NCBI GenBank assembly: GCA_907164885.2
Contig: OU015492.1
Coordinates: 41,462,893-41,526,892, forward strand
Length of the DNA: 64,000 nucleotides
Reading direction: 5' to 3'
DNA from: Dolomedes plantarius
Lineage: Eukaryota; Arthropoda; Arachnida; Araneae; Dolomedidae
In this document: positions 16,376 through 28,467 of the stretch, one piece after another
How the letters are laid out: each line of letters opens with the position of its first letter
Position numbering within the stretch: position 1 is the first letter of the stretch
Notes under the pieces: model-generated
The model's database searches: none
What the model was told of the DNA's origin: nothing
The model's input: the letters and a program-made list of their open reading frames with translations, nothing else
Made by a program: the position numbers and the translations under genes

Positions 16376-17345
16376 CTGCATACTCGAGCCACCATGTTTA
16401 CATATATAACCAAATTATCCTACTCTGGAAACGTAGTTTCCTCCAACTTTGTTTTGGTTTATATCCTTCTGTATACTTTAAAAAAATCTTCACATAATTA
16501 AAATATCGTATTGTTTCAAAATCATCCATATTTATATTTAGAAATGCAAAATTAATTATCTCAAGTGAACGTGTGCGTTTTCAGTTAAATATTCAAAATC
16601 ATATGTAAGAGAATACGCATTAAAAATATTTTATTACAGTGTTTTTTATTGATTACAAAGTACCTGAGTTAAATATATTCACAATAGTTGCGTCAAGAAA
16701 TAATAATGGAAAACTCTACTTTCGATACTTTACGTTTGTCTTCTGCACTATCTAAATATCGACGGAAAAAAATGCCTGCTATCCGTATTTTCTCTAAAGA
16801 AAGTTTAGTATGTTTATAGAGGAAGCTGCATCTCTAGAGAATGCACTCTGTTTTATGATTTTTCGATACAGAAAGAGAGGCACAGGAGTAGTAAAATGAG
16901 ATAAGAAAAAAAATGTTATTTGGAAGCATTTTATATTTTATTTCCATATTCCATTTTAAAAATGATCTTTAAAAAATGAAAGAAAATATTGGGAACAAAA
17001 AATGCATTTTTCTAAAGAGATATTTTTTAACGCACGTAAGAATAGTCTTAAAGCTGTAATGTATTTTATGCGTCTCTAAACAAAAGTAATTTATATAAAT
17101 GAAGAGGAATCTTATTTATTGCGCTGTCAAAATTCTTATCTAACTATATATTTATCGATATACAGGAAACGTGTGTCTCTCATTATGACAGATACAAAAA
17201 AAGAAAAATAATTGTACAGTATTTCTAATTTTTTTACTGTACTTTTAAGTAAGAACAGTACTTTTTAAGTACTGTTCAATTTTTTTATCGTCCATAACAG
17301 TAGTGCGTCGCATGTTGAACAATAATGGTATCAAACGATTTCAGA

Positions 17346-17348
<3 letters not shown>
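16376..17348. other. AT-rich spacer
   Basis: AT-rich DNA. A near-palindrome built from AGTACTTTTTAAGTACTG-type motifs occurs at about 17235-17275. No gene could be supported. Confidence 0.4.

Positions 17349-17410
<62 letters not shown>
17349..17410. repeat. (TA)n microsatellite
   Basis: About 31 TA units. The right border is the end of the LTR at 17411. Confidence 0.97.
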
Positions 17411-17414
<4 letters not shown>

Positions 17415-18023
17415 GGACGCTGTCTTCTACTCCCATACTATTTAATATAAATCCGAACTTCTTTTGTATCATGATGCAGTCAGTGAACCGGTGATGATGC
17501 TTATCCTCTCCTCTAAATATTTCCATCAAACAGTGTTATGTCGACACAAAGCCATAAAATAGTCCAATTGATGCTCCCAAACATATTTATTAAATTTCTT
17601 TAAGAATCTCAGCTCCTTCAAACATTAATTAAGAACCCCACCCAATTTAAATCTGTGCGCTTACGGCACACGTCCTTTCCATTCCCTAGTTATCCATGGC
17701 TCTGCCGATTTTCTTTGTTTCAACTTTAAAACCAACGCTTAGTGACTCTCATTACTTATGCGTGATGTCATATCGTACATGATCTTTTGCTAAACTAAGC
17801 ATTTTCCTAGCGTCAAACTGCAAGGCTATACGTCTACCTAAAATTCTCCTCGGTTCTTCGGAGATTGAATCAAGTCGAACCCATTAATTCTATTTTCACT
17901 GCAATGCTTTATGCCGCTTATTTGAACTCCCAGACTTTTATATTGTCAATCCTATATTTTACTAACTAATATCCCGTTTTAAGGTCGCGCGATCATCCCC
18001 CCCCCCATATTTTTAGCCTCACA
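17411..18023 (-). mobile_element. 3' LTR of a coding-poor LTR element (minus strand)
   Basis: On the minus strand it starts TGTGAGGCTAAAAATATG and ends AGCGTCCGACA, so it has TG...CA ends. It is preceded on that strand by the purine-rich tract AGGGGAAGGGGGGAAAGT, a good polypurine tract. Roughly the first 310 bp on the + strand (17411-17720) match 20895-21200 at high identity, including GTGTTATGTCGACACAAAGC and CTTACGGCACACGTCCTTTC. That pairs it with a second LTR about 3.5 kb away. Confidence 0.8.
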
Positions 18024-20894
18024 ACTTTCCCCCCTTCCCCTGAAGGCGAGCACACAAAGAGGAGTCAACTATCTGCACCAACTCTCCAGAAGAGAAAACT
18101 AAATTTAATTTAAATCTTATCTGACAAAATGCTGAATAGGGCTGCAGTACCAATTCAACAACATTAAATATTAACCGTAACTACTGAAACCTACTCTAAT
18201 TCTAGCTTGAGTTCCCCACTTAAAATAACTAAATTAAATTAAAATTTACGATTAGAATAGGACGATCGTTCTCCTGAAGGCGTGCACACAAAGAATGGCC
18301 AGTTCCTTGCAACACGTCTCCAGAAGAGAAAAACAACTAAAATTAACTTAATTAATCAACAATTGAAAATTGCTATTCAGGGCGGTACCTTCCCCACACA
18401 ACAACTCAGAGAAACCCAACAACATTATTCCTAAATTACAACTTGATTCAACCACATTAAAATTAACTAAATTTCCCCTAAATATTTGACATCTAATTAA
18501 AAAAAACTGATATTATTATTCTTATTTACTAAATTCGTGCACCTAACCCCATGGAGCTGAGAAGATTACATTTTACAAAAATGTCTCCATTTGAGACAGA
18601 AGTTGACACAGAATGACTTAAAATTATTACAATCAACATATCAAATTAACTATAAAAGAATATTATACCCACATATTATCAATAAAACACTAAAATCAAA
18701 TTTAATAAACACAAAATATAAATTAAAAATGTAAGAATATGATAATAAAAATTTTCCTGTGAACACCCACACTATTTTTTGTAGCTCAAGAAAAACAAAC
18801 CTTGTGCCGAAGCAGCTTAAGTCCATTTCCTAAAAATGCTGAGTCCTGAGTTTAAAATGCAATAAAAGTTCAGAGTCTTTGAAACACATAAAAGTTTTTG
18901 CAGAAAATTGGGGTGTCACAAAACTTCAAACAACATAATTTTTATTCTCTACACTATTATTAGTATTTAAAACCCTTCCTGAGATGTCTGTTATGGTGGT
19001 CATACTCCACAACAGCACTGGGAATTTTATTAAGAGCTTTCAGCGTATCATCGGGGATACCTGATTCCTCCAAAACTTCAAATTTGACACAAACAAATCA
19101 ATAGTGAAAAATAATCTTATTACATTCTAAATTTTCTTGTTTTCACCATGATGTACACAATTTTATACCTCTGAGTTTTACAAAATAATAAAGCATGGCT
19201 TTACAATCATGCTTATCTGAAAATTTCAGGGAGACCTCCAAGATAGCTAACAAACCAAGTGGCAACCAAAAACACACAAGAAAATAAACATCAAATTATT
19301 AATACTAATACACAATAAACAAATTAAAAAGATCAAATTTAAGTGCTTTAAACTCAAAAATACACAATATTTATCAATATGAAAAAAAGCAATTAAATCA
19401 TTGAGGTATGAAATTAACTTTCATTAAAACATTTTCCTATACATTTTAATACCATAAACTTTTCATTTCATTCCGAACCAATTTTAAAAAACCTACTCAA
19501 GTTTGAAGTAAACATGGTTAAACTCATGCTTAGTTCTGCTTCTAGACACAAATTGATCAAAACTCACAATTCTACCAATTTGAAAATTTAAAATCTCAGA
19601 CCTTACATCTTTATCAATACAACTCAATTCCCTACCTCACAAAACATTACTTATCAAAATAAATTTATATCAAGACAATAAAAATACACATATAAAATTA
19701 TATCCAAAATTTTCAATTTTATACACTTGACAACCGATATGCAATATACAGAAAATAAACACATTATTAATCAATAAACCTTAACAATATTTACAAAATG
19801 ACGAGACTGCCAACAGCAACAAAATCAAAGCACATTTTAATTTTAAAATGTTCTAAAATTTTCCAATAACTATACCAAAACTCATAAATTTTCAAAACAT
19901 AATGAAATTACAATTTTCAAAATTTTACCAATATTTATTACTAATACTCTGCTATCTAACTCCCCCCCCCCCGAACACAAAACAGGATTGGCTGGAGTGA
20001 TCAATCCCAAAAAACCAATTTCAAAATGTACTTAATTCTTTTACAATATTAAAATTTTCATTTTTATACCAATAGTTTCAAATTGTGAGAACATGTTTCA
20101 CTGAATTTAAACTTGTCACTACAATTTCCAAAATTTACACAGAATATTCACATTTAACACAGAATTGTTACTTATTTCAATTTTAAAATTTCAATACCTT
20201 AATGTGAAAAATAATTTACATCTTCAACATGTTCAATTGCAAATTTAAACATTTAAATCATTTTTTCATATATATATTCTTTTAACTCGTTTGTATTTCT
20301 GTTTCTTGTAATTCGTTTTAAATTTCTTACCTTAACCTTGAATTCCTTGTACAACATTTTACAAATTTTAGTGATCCTTTGATGAAGAATTTTGTTTGGT
20401 ACATTCCAATTTTCGTCAAATTTTTGGCAGTCCCCGAGATTCATGGAAAACTTGTTTCGCACACATCCTGGAATATTCTGGAAGTTCACCTTTAATTTTC
20501 AAAACGCTGACTTGAAGCTCGAACATACATAAATTTCTTGTTTTTGAAAAATTCCTTAGCATTATTACACAGCCCACAAAATTATTCTTGAATTGAAAAA
20601 AGATTTTGGCACAACACTTTCAGACGACGCACTCAACAGCCTTGTCACCGCCATTTTTTAAAAAAATTAATTGATTGCTGTTTCGATGTATTTTTGAACG
20701 ATTTCCACGAAATTTGTTGCAGGAAAAATTTTAATAATGTTATCCTTTGATGAGCACTAAAAATAACGTCGAGCACAAAATGGAAACACTTGTTTTCATT
20801 TTAACGATGAGCAGCCGAAGATTTTTTTTTTAATTTAAAGTGATGAAATTTGGGTTTCTGTGATCCAGCGTAGATGACTTTCGTTACCGGCTCT
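18024..20894 (-). mobile_element. Internal region of the coding-poor LTR element
   Basis: About 2.9 kb between the two LTR copies. On the + strand it is rich in A and C with long A/T stretches, and it has no recognisable gag, protease, RT or integrase. A 78-residue minus-strand frame at 20253-20489 resembles nothing I know. Two direct copies of a segment with CCTGAAGGCG(A/T)GCACACAAAGA and CTCCAGAAGAGAAAA lie at 18038 and 18272, just inside the polypurine tract. The layout is that of a large non-autonomous LTR element (LARD-like). Heavy decay of a coding element cannot be excluded. Confidence 0.6.
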
Positions 20895-21209
20895 TGTCGG
20901 ACGCTGACTTCTACTCCCATACTATTTAATATAAATCCGAACCTTTTTTGAATCATGATGCAGTCGGTGAACCGGTGGTGACGCTTATCCTCTAAATATT
21001 TCCATCAAACAGTGTTATGTCGACACAAAGCCATAAAATAGTCCAATTGATGTTCCCAAACATATTTATTAAATTCCTTTAAGAATCTCAGCTCCATCAA
21101 ACATTAATTAAGAACTCCACGCAATTTAAATCTGTGCGCTTACGGCACACGTCCTTTCCATTACCTAGTTATCCATGGCTCTGCCGATTTACTCATTACT
21201 TATGCGTGA
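20895..21209 (-). mobile_element. Truncated 5' LTR of the coding-poor LTR element
   Basis: Begins TGTCGGACGCTG and follows the LTR at 17411 closely up to CTCTGCCGATTT. It then has a short deletion and rejoins at CATTACTTATGCGTGA before losing similarity near 21209. The remaining LTR half (its start on the minus strand) is missing. The bases just inside the element on the minus strand (AGAGCCGGTAACGAAAG) would be the primer-binding region. I cannot assign the tRNA. Confidence 0.75.
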
Positions 21210-21600
21210 AAACTTATGCATTACTTATGCGTTGACTCCCGAAAAGTTGGTCTGCACGATGGTCCCAATTTGACATCTACAGCCGCTGATCAACTCAAAA
21301 GTTGGCCAAACACCTAGTGACTATACCTACAGCTCCTTTACGATGACGACTTGGACTTGAACAATGGACATTCTATGATGATCCTGAACTATTGTTAATG
21401 ACTTTGTTTTTTTTTCTCTTTGTTTTGTGTAATTTTTCAATGACGGCAAAGACTATGGCACCTATGACAAACAATTGCTATACAACGACGATGATGTAGC
21501 TTTAAGACGACCATGACATGTTTTTGTTTTGTTTGTTTTCTCCCCTTTCTTGTTTTTTTTAGGTTTGGTTCCTTTGATTTTCTTCGGCGACAGGAGGATC
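21210..21600 (+). other. Possible 3' internal end of another LTR element
   Basis: The sequence is less AT-rich than its flanks and ends in a purine-rich tract GACAGGAGGATC at about 21588-21599, directly before a TG-starting block. It may be the 3' untranslated end of an LTR retrotransposon on the + strand. No conserved domain is visible. Confidence 0.35.
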
Positions 21601-21923
21601 TGTCGAGCCAGGATGCCCGAATGTGATATACAGAGCTGTGGCAACAGCATCCACAGCACCCGTGGCGAATCAGATGCGTTCCCGCCGGACAGAGAGCTTC
21701 GGTGTGCTACGGGGAACTCACAACTAAGCAGAGAGATAAAAACGCAGTAGAGACGGTAAGACGTTAGGACGTATCGTGGTACCAGATGGCTACCGTAAAG
21801 TATTTGAAAATGACGTTCCATTATTATTCCCTGTAACTGTTTTGTCCTGTGACTCGTCGATAATAAATAATGTTAGTGTAGAAAAGTGTGCTCCATATCC
21901 CACTTCTGTCTGTATCATTTTAC
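21601..21923 (+). mobile_element. Probable solo or 3' LTR
   Basis: A 323-bp block starting TGTCGAGCC and ending CATTTTACA, after a purine-rich tract. It contains a TATA-like GAGATAAAAACG (about 21735) and, some 130 bp downstream, a poly(A) signal AATAAATAATG (about 21862), in the order expected of an LTR. The open frames across it on both strands are not genes. Confidence 0.5.
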
Positions 21924-21925
21924 AC

Positions 21926-22004
<79 letters not shown>
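21921..22004. repeat. (CA)n(TA)n microsatellite
   Basis: CA units with one interruption, followed by about 22 TA units. Its end supplies the TA target of the next element. Confidence 0.97.
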
Positions 22005-22008
<4 letters not shown>

Positions 22009-23278
22009 TGGTGGACAAAATAATACGAACACCTGTGAAATAATGGAAAATCTTCATTAATCTTTATTAATAGGGGGTTGGACCACCCTTTGACTCAAGT
22101 ACAGATTTAATGCGACGTGGGAAAGATACATAAGGATCATGGACAATATTTAAAGGAATATTAAGCCATTCCTCCTGCAGAGAGGTCTCTAATTCCGAAA
22201 GTCCGAATGGAGGTGGAAATCGGGAACGAAGTTTGGACTCCAAATATTGCAATAAATGTTCAATAATATTCATGTCCGGAGAGTGAGGGGGCCAGGCGAG
22301 ATGTTCAACTGCATCGTCATGCTCTTCGAACCATTCTTGAGCACACCTAGCAGTGTGGATAGGGGCGTTGTCGTCTAGAAAAATCGGTCGCTTTCCAGGG
22401 AATACAATCTGGACAAAAGGATGGACATGATCTCCTAGAACGCTTAGATAGTGATTAGATTTGATCCTCCCATGCAGAATAACAAGTGGCCCAAGACATC
22501 GCCAAGATATCGCACCCCATACCATAATGGAGCCACCCCCATGCTTCACAGTCGGCAAGAGGCATTCAGGATGAAACGCTTCTTTGGGTGTTCTCCAGAC
22601 ATAAACGCGTCCGGTCGTCTGAAATAGGGTGAATGACGATTCATCTGACCATATTACTTGTTGACATTGCTATGGGGACCAACTTTTGTGATCTGTGCAC
22701 CATTGGCGTCGCTTGAAAGCATTAGTTGCTGTCACTAAGGGTTTACGAATTGGCACTCTGCCATAAATGTTAGCAGCATGAAGTTCCCTTTTGACAGTTT
22801 TTGTTGAAACGGGGTCCTGGAGATGACTGTTCATTTCGTATGTTATCTCGGATAACGATTGCTTGTGCTTTCGGGCTACTATGCGCTTCAAGACCCATCT
22901 ATCCCTATCAGTAAGCTTGGACTTTCTGCCACTGTTGTGCTTTGAAGGCGTCGTCTTACCCTCTTTCGTGTACGCTGTCATAACGGTTGATTCCGTACTC
23001 ATTGGAAATCCCAAAAGGTTTGCTGTTTCCGTAACGAATGCTCCACTTAAACGCACTCCAACTATCATTCCTCTTTGGAACTCTGACAGGTCTGACATTT
23101 CAACTTATCAAAGACAGTTCGATCGAAGCATGCAACGTAGGTGACTGCTGTTGAGAGACTGATACCTTCCTCTTCACGCTCAGTAGGTGGCAGACTTCTG
23201 TTGCAGGCGGCACGGCTGTACTGCAGGTGTGAAATACGTCATACTTTTTCACAGGTGTTCGTATTATTTTGTACTCCA

Positions 23279-23282
<4 letters not shown>
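22005..23282 (-). mobile_element. Tc1-like element, nearly complete (1278 bp)
   Basis: The left end begins CAGATGGTGGACAAAATAAT and the right end, inverted, begins CAGATGGAGTACAAAATAAT. The match extends through ACGAACACCTGTGAAA, giving a 36-bp terminal inverted repeat with two mismatches. Both ends abut TA, the Tc1/mariner target duplication. The left TA belongs to a (TA)n tract, and a second tract follows on the right. One transposase gene fills the element on the minus strand. Confidence 0.95.
22067..23098 (-). pseudogene. Tc1-like transposase with a single premature stop
   Basis: A 343-codon frame on the minus strand, from MSDLSEFQRGM to SKGGPTPY, interrupted by one in-frame TAG at 22670-22672 (after DHKSWSP). 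The N-terminal half has the paired-type helix-turn-helix DNA-binding region. The catalytic triad appears as WSDESSF, LDDNAPIH and NIIEHL, all three acidic residues being present. I count 36 residues between the second Asp and the Glu, the spacing of DD36E Tc1-like families rather than classic DD34E. Good repeats and only one lesion suggest a fairly young copy. Confidence 0.93.
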
Positions 23283-23319
<37 letters not shown>

Positions 23320-23385
23320 CAAGAACTCTCGGGAATACATGTTAGATAGCTTTTGTGATTTCAGTTAAGCTACCTGGTGATAATA
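23283..23385. repeat. (TA)n tract and short spacer between two Tc1-like elements
   Basis: About 16 TA units (23283-23316) followed by some 70 bp of unassigned sequence. Confidence 0.8.
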
Positions 23386-24430
23386 CATTCATGGACAAAA
23401 GAATTAGCCCACCAAGAAATAATTGCGGGGTCGTAACGAAACTTGCAATGAAGGTACATGTCGGGGAGATATGCAAATGATTAGAAATGCAGCGTGATTG
23501 CGCATTGCGTATAGCCGGTAGAGGGCGTTGAACATCGTACTCTGTGGAGTATAAAACAGGTAACCAAAGCTTGCTTGAGTGTGCTGAATCATTTACAAAG
23601 GAAGAGCTGAGATAGACATGCCATTCCGCCGTGTTCGAAGACAATATAAGCAGTTGTCGCAGTTTGAGAGGGGGAGAATCGTCGGGATGATGGAAGCTGT
23701 GTGGTCAGCTTGGCGAGTAGCTCGTCAATTAGGCCGCTCTGATTGTGTTGTGAGGAGGTGTTGGGACCAGTGGACCCGAGAGATGTCATGTACACGAAGA
23801 CGCCCTCGACAGACCAGTCGTCGAGAAGACCGCCACATCGTAAGAAATGCACGCGTACAGCCAACTGCTTCATCGGCCGCCATCCAGGCACAGGTAGCAC
23901 CTTCACTAGGGGCCTCTGTGTCTTCTCGAACCATACGAAGGCGCCTGGCTGAAGGACAGTTGGTATCGCGGCGCCCATTACGTGTGCTGCCCTTAACGCC
24001 CACCCATCGATGCATCCGTTTGGAGTTTTGCCGCGCACGAGGAAACTGGACTGCAGCGGAATGGAACCAGGTCGTCTTTAGCGACGAATCCAGATTCAAT
24101 CTCGGCAGTGATGACAATCGTGTTCGTGTGTGGAGAGCCCGTGGTGAACGCTTCAATCCTGCCTTTGCTGTACAGCGACACATCGCTCCCACAGCTGGTG
24201 TGATAGTATGGGGTGCCATTGCCTACAATACCCGGTCATCCCTAGTATTGTTCCGTGGCACCATGACAGCCCAGCGGTATGTTCATGAAATCCTGCAACC
24301 ACATGTGTCCGCCAAGTCGGACACAGACCCTTGTGGTGCTATTGTAAACCGGAGCAGTATTCCTCAGCCAGCGAAGCCTATATGAACCTGGTGTGAAACT
24401 TCCGGCCAGGGGACATTAACAAAAAAAAAG

Positions 24431-24434
<4 letters not shown>
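23386..24434 (+). mobile_element. 3'-truncated Tc1-like element
   Basis: The 5' end lies near 23386-23392, where TACATTCATGGACAAAAG resembles a Tc1 terminal repeat. The exact first base is uncertain because the 3' repeat is missing. The element is cut off near 24300, and the remainder up to the (TA)n tract at 24435 is unrelated sequence. Confidence 0.7.
23618..24385 (+). pseudogene. Tc1-like transposase, C-terminally truncated
   Basis: The ATG at 23618 opens a 255-codon frame: MPFRRVRRQYKQLSQFERGR, a helix-turn-helix DNA-binding region, an RRRPRQ basic stretch, then the first catalytic Asp in FSDESRF and the conserved IVWGAIAYN. Similarity ends at about residue 229 (HEILQPHV). The last 26 residues are foreign, so the second Asp and the Glu are absent. 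The frame is otherwise uninterrupted, which points to loss by truncation rather than slow decay. Confidence 0.9.

Positions 24435-24512
<78 letters not shown>
24435..24512. repeat. (TA)n(TG)n microsatellite
   Basis: About 30 TA units followed by about nine TG units. Confidence 0.97.
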
Positions 24513-25786
24513 AATGATAACGGTGGTGATGAACAACAGGACGGTGAGCCCGTAATATTCCGAAATCCGGGGTTCAGTCGTGGCGGAGTAGCTGGGGAGG
24601 ACTCAATGACAAATGATCCAGTCGAGGAACACAGACATCCGAATAGTGGATTGAACCGTCTCTTTATTTTTGAATACTTCGATTGTTTCATTACATTTCA
24701 TTAGAAACACAGTTCAAATTTATTTACGGACTATCATACCTCAAAACTGTCCTGAGGCTGTCGGAAAAGCACAGGATGAAACAAAAGAACGTAGAACTAA
24801 AATTTGCGCATGTTTCTCATTCATTGACAGACACTCAAAAGCCCAAAAGGAGCTGATCTCTCGCCTGAAGTGTAGATGCATTAAACTTCTAATTGGTCAG
24901 TTCAAGACATCTGTCCTCACACGTCATATGATATTGCGTCAGACGCCAAGAACGGACGCCAGACGCACTCAGAGTTGATATTGCGTCAGACGCCTGGAAC
25001 ATTCTGTGTTATATAAGATTTATCTTTACACGTGGATTAGAGGTATATATAATCGATAACTTAGTTTATCTCTAGATCAAACTTTGGATTAAGGGGCAAT
25101 ACTTTATTGAGATAAAATGAAAGAATTTCGAATAGGCATTTTATTTAATGAAAGTGAAAGGTTATTGTTACATATATATCTTTGAACACATTCAAAATCC
25201 GATTGGCTTTTTTAAATGGTTCGATATCAAGTTTTTTCTTTATTTTCATTACTGAGTTATTTATTTAGAAGGAAAAGGGCATGTCATAATATTTCCTGCT
25301 TGGAGTTTAAAAATTTATTATTCAATTAAAAAAATCCTTCAAATCTATCAGTTTACCTATGGATGAAGCATATTATTGCAGAAAATTTATCAAAGACATT
25401 TCTAATAATTAGAAATTTCCTTTTGTGCTCAGTTCTATCAAAAGATACAATATTTAAAGTTACTTTCATGCTCTACGCAAATTCTAAAAATATATAGTAT
25501 CACACTTGTGATTTAATAAACCCGCTTAATCTTCTTCAGGGTAAATTATCATTTTTGAGAAAATTTTGACAAATTCTAGCTCTCAAAATTCTGTGAATAT
25601 TTTGGATCTCTGAACGATATTTCATAATATTCTTCCTCTCGTAAAGAATTGTAATTTAGGCAATTTTAATATATCAATACATCTTTAGAATATACTTAAA
25701 GACCGCAGAGCAAAGACTAATTACTGAAAATTAAGGTTGCAGGAATAAATGAGGAGTGGCACGCGAGGATTTCTAAAATAAAAATG
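24513..25786. other. Unassigned region, possibly an LTR fragment at its start
   Basis: 24513-25020 is less AT-rich. It contains two copies of TGATATTGCGTCAGACGCC (about 24929 and 24977) followed by a TATA-like GTTATATAAGATTT (about 25007), which would suit an LTR promoter region. I cannot define both ends. A 102-residue open frame across it has no recognisable domain. From 25020 on it is plain AT-rich DNA. Confidence 0.35.

Positions 25787-25838
<52 letters not shown>
25787..25838. repeat. (TA)n microsatellite
   Basis: About 25 TA units, here without an identifiable mobile element at either border. Confidence 0.97.
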
Positions 25839-25840
<2 letters not shown>

Positions 25841-26410
25841 ATGAATATCCTTTGGTCCTCTCGGCATGCATAATTCAATAACATTTAAGCGCTTTTGAAG
25901 CATTAAATAATCCTCTGCGTTTCGTCATTAGTTACTCTTCTAGAAATGGTGACAGGAGAGAGAGGAAGGTTTTGGATCCTTCCAGGAGAGCTCAATATAA
26001 TCCTTGAGGGTAATTATACATCTTTTAATTTTGTATATGTTTGGGATTATAAAAATATAAGACCTTCCAAAAAGTTAGTCCACAGGTCGGCTTTGGGATA
26101 TTTATAAAAATCGAGGAAAATAAGTAAGGTAAAATATTCAGAAAAACGACACTGTGCAATTAGTGTGAAATAAATTAGAAGTACTGTGCAATATTTCTTT
26201 TTGTATCTATCGTATACACAGACATATATTTTAATGTGTATATTGATAAATATGCAGTTACATTAGAATTATAATTGCGTTTTATTCCTCATTAATATAC
26301 AGGGTTTTTGTACGAGATTGAACCGAATTCCTGAAGCAATACTTTATTAAGTAAAAAAAAAAAACTCCGGACAAATCCCAAATCTTCATAATCAAGTTTT
26401 ATTTCCTTTC
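25839..26410. other. AT-rich spacer
   Basis: No feature supported. It forms the left flank of the piggyBac element. Confidence 0.4.
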
Positions 26411-26414
26411 TTAA

Positions 26415-28463
26415 CCCTTGTGGGTCCCTGGGGTCATATATGACCCAAATGCAATTTCTGTTTAATATATCTTGTTAATCAACCATTTGTTTTTAATGAC
26501 ATTTTGTGACTTTTATTCTTTAATTTTGTTATATAAAATAATGCTATTATATTGTATTTATTTTATTTTAATTTTCCTGAATTTGCGTTTTTTACACTCG
26601 AGACCTTTGGGTTCCCTGGTGACCCCAGAAATATTATTTTGTTTGTTTACCACTCCCATGTTCTTATATGATTGTAATGTTCTTATATCCATGTAAATAT
26701 ATGCTTTCGAAAGATAAAAATATTGAATGTCGTGATCCTCGTTACGCAGGACCTGGACGAACTTCGTCAGTAAATATCATAAAACTAAAACCGGTACCAA
26801 CATCATATGCAACATCAAGAGCAATAGATGTAAAATCTACTTTTCTGTTGTACTTTCCACCTACCACTGAAAAAATTATTATAGACATGAAGAATATTGA
26901 AGGTGCTAAATTGTTCGGAGATAAGTGGGAAAAAATGAATTTCAATGAGTTGCTTTGCTATTTGGGGCTTCTAATCTTAGCTAAAGTTTTCAAATCACAT
27001 GGCGAAGCACTGACAAGTTTGTGGGATGAACAGTTTGGATGACCTATTTTTTGAGCTGTAATGTCTCTAAACAGGTTCAAAGTTATATCTAGAGTCCTTC
27101 CTTTTGACAATAAAGACACTAGAGCAGAAAGGCGACTGAGTGATAAATTGGCTCCTATTCGAGAATTGTGGGACAATTGGGTTGAAAAATTGCCTAAATT
27201 ATACAATCCAGGAAATATTGTTACAATCGACGAACAACTTGTCGGTTATAGAGGCCGGTGCCCTTTCCGTCAATACATGCCACACAAACTGTCGAAGAAT
27301 AGTATAAAAATATGGATTGTTTGTGACTCTAAAAGTGCATATGCATGGAATATGCTAGTGTACACTGGAAAGCCAAAGAATGGCTCACCAGAGAAAAACC
27401 AAGCTTTACTCGTTGTTTTGGATTTGACCTATGGTCTCAAGGGACATAATGTTACTTTCGATAAATGGTTTTCCGCTTAAGAACATGGCCAATTACTAAT
27501 AAAAATAAATATAACTATGCTAGGAACAATAAGAAAAAATAAGCCGGAACTTCCCATCGAATTTACTCATTGGAAAGGATCGGACTTATTTACCTCAATT
27601 TTTGGATTTACAACTGACACTACATTAGTAGCATATACACCAAAGAAAAACAAATTTGTCCCTCTAATTAGTACCATGCACAACAAAGGTGATATAAGTA
27701 ATAGATCTGATAAAAAACCAACAATGATATTGGATTACAATTCGACAAAATGAGCAGTTGATACTTTGGATCAAATAGTTGCTACTTACACTTGTAAAAG
27801 ATGAACTGCTCATTGGCCAGTTGAACTTTTTTACAACATAATTGATGTATCTGCGTACAATGCTTTTGTGATTTGGCGGGAAATTAACCCTTCATACCAT
27901 GAAAACAAAAAAAAACAATAGAGGAAGATATTTTCTGGAAGAATTAGGTTATTATTTAATAAAACCTGCAGTACAGGAGAGAAAATTTCTCCCAAGAACT
28001 GAAGCAGCAGCAGCAATTGTTCTGAAATCTCAAATAGATCCTACAGTAGATCCAAATATGAGTGGAAGCTAGACAAATGACAAAAAAAGAGGACGTTGCA
28101 ACTTTTGTCCAAGAGACTGGATAAAAAATGTAGCGAAAAATGTCATAAATATTTGAAATTTATTTGCAAAAATCATTCGTTCATCATCATTCGTTCAAAA
28201 ATCACTGTTTCAGGTCTGTAACAGTTGTCAATAAATCTACAGTTATTATAAGTTTTCCTCTAAAATTAATATTTTTTAATACATAAACTAAATTTTACTT
28301 AGATTGCGTCTTTTTATTTATATTCTTTTATCATTAAAAAGTGTGTAAACTTAAAAAAATATATGTAACATGCAATAATTATAAATTATTTGAAGGAAAA
28401 CTTGTGGGGTGGTTTATGACCCCAAGGGTCTTGTGTAACCGAAATGGGAGCAACCCACGAGGG
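26415..28463 (+). mobile_element. piggyBac element (2049 bp) with TTAA duplications
   Basis: TTAA at 26411-26414 and at 28464-28467 flank an element starting CCCTTGTGGGT and ending ACCCACGAGGG, as expected for piggyBac (TTAA target, CCY...GGG ends). Close to the left end is a perfect palindrome GGGTCATATATGACCC (26431-26446), and near the right end is the related ATGACCCCAAGGGTC. The interior holds one decayed transposase gene on the + strand. Confidence 0.95.
26668..28170 (+). pseudogene. piggyBac transposase with several stops and frameshifts
   Basis: The frame can be followed from about 26690 to 28170. It shows ELLCYLGLLILAKVFKS, MSLNRFKVISRVLPFD, TIDEQLVGYRGRCPFRQYMP (first catalytic Asp), VTFDKWFSA (second) and AVDTLDQ (third). 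The C-terminus is a cysteine-rich region around RGRCNFCPRDW. In-frame stops interrupt it at 27040 and 27052 (before MSLNRF), 27478 (after FSA), 27751 and about 27800, and there are frameshifts near 27920 and in the cysteine-rich tail. The true start upstream of 26668 is lost or unclear. All three catalytic Asp residues remain although the gene is dead. Confidence 0.93.
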
Positions 28464-28467
28464 TTAA

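Noticed and set aside
20253..20489. 78-residue minus-strand open frame inside the LTR element
   Set aside because: No recognisable domain and the frame is AT-driven. Kept only as a remark under the internal region.
23589..24219. Minus-strand open frames of 149 and 164 residues
   Set aside because: They are antisense shadows of the Tc1-like transposase at 23618-24385.
24670..24978. 102-residue open frame with some Cys and Arg residues
   Set aside because: No known domain, and the position is next to TATA-like and repeated motifs that look LTR-derived. Not supported as a gene.
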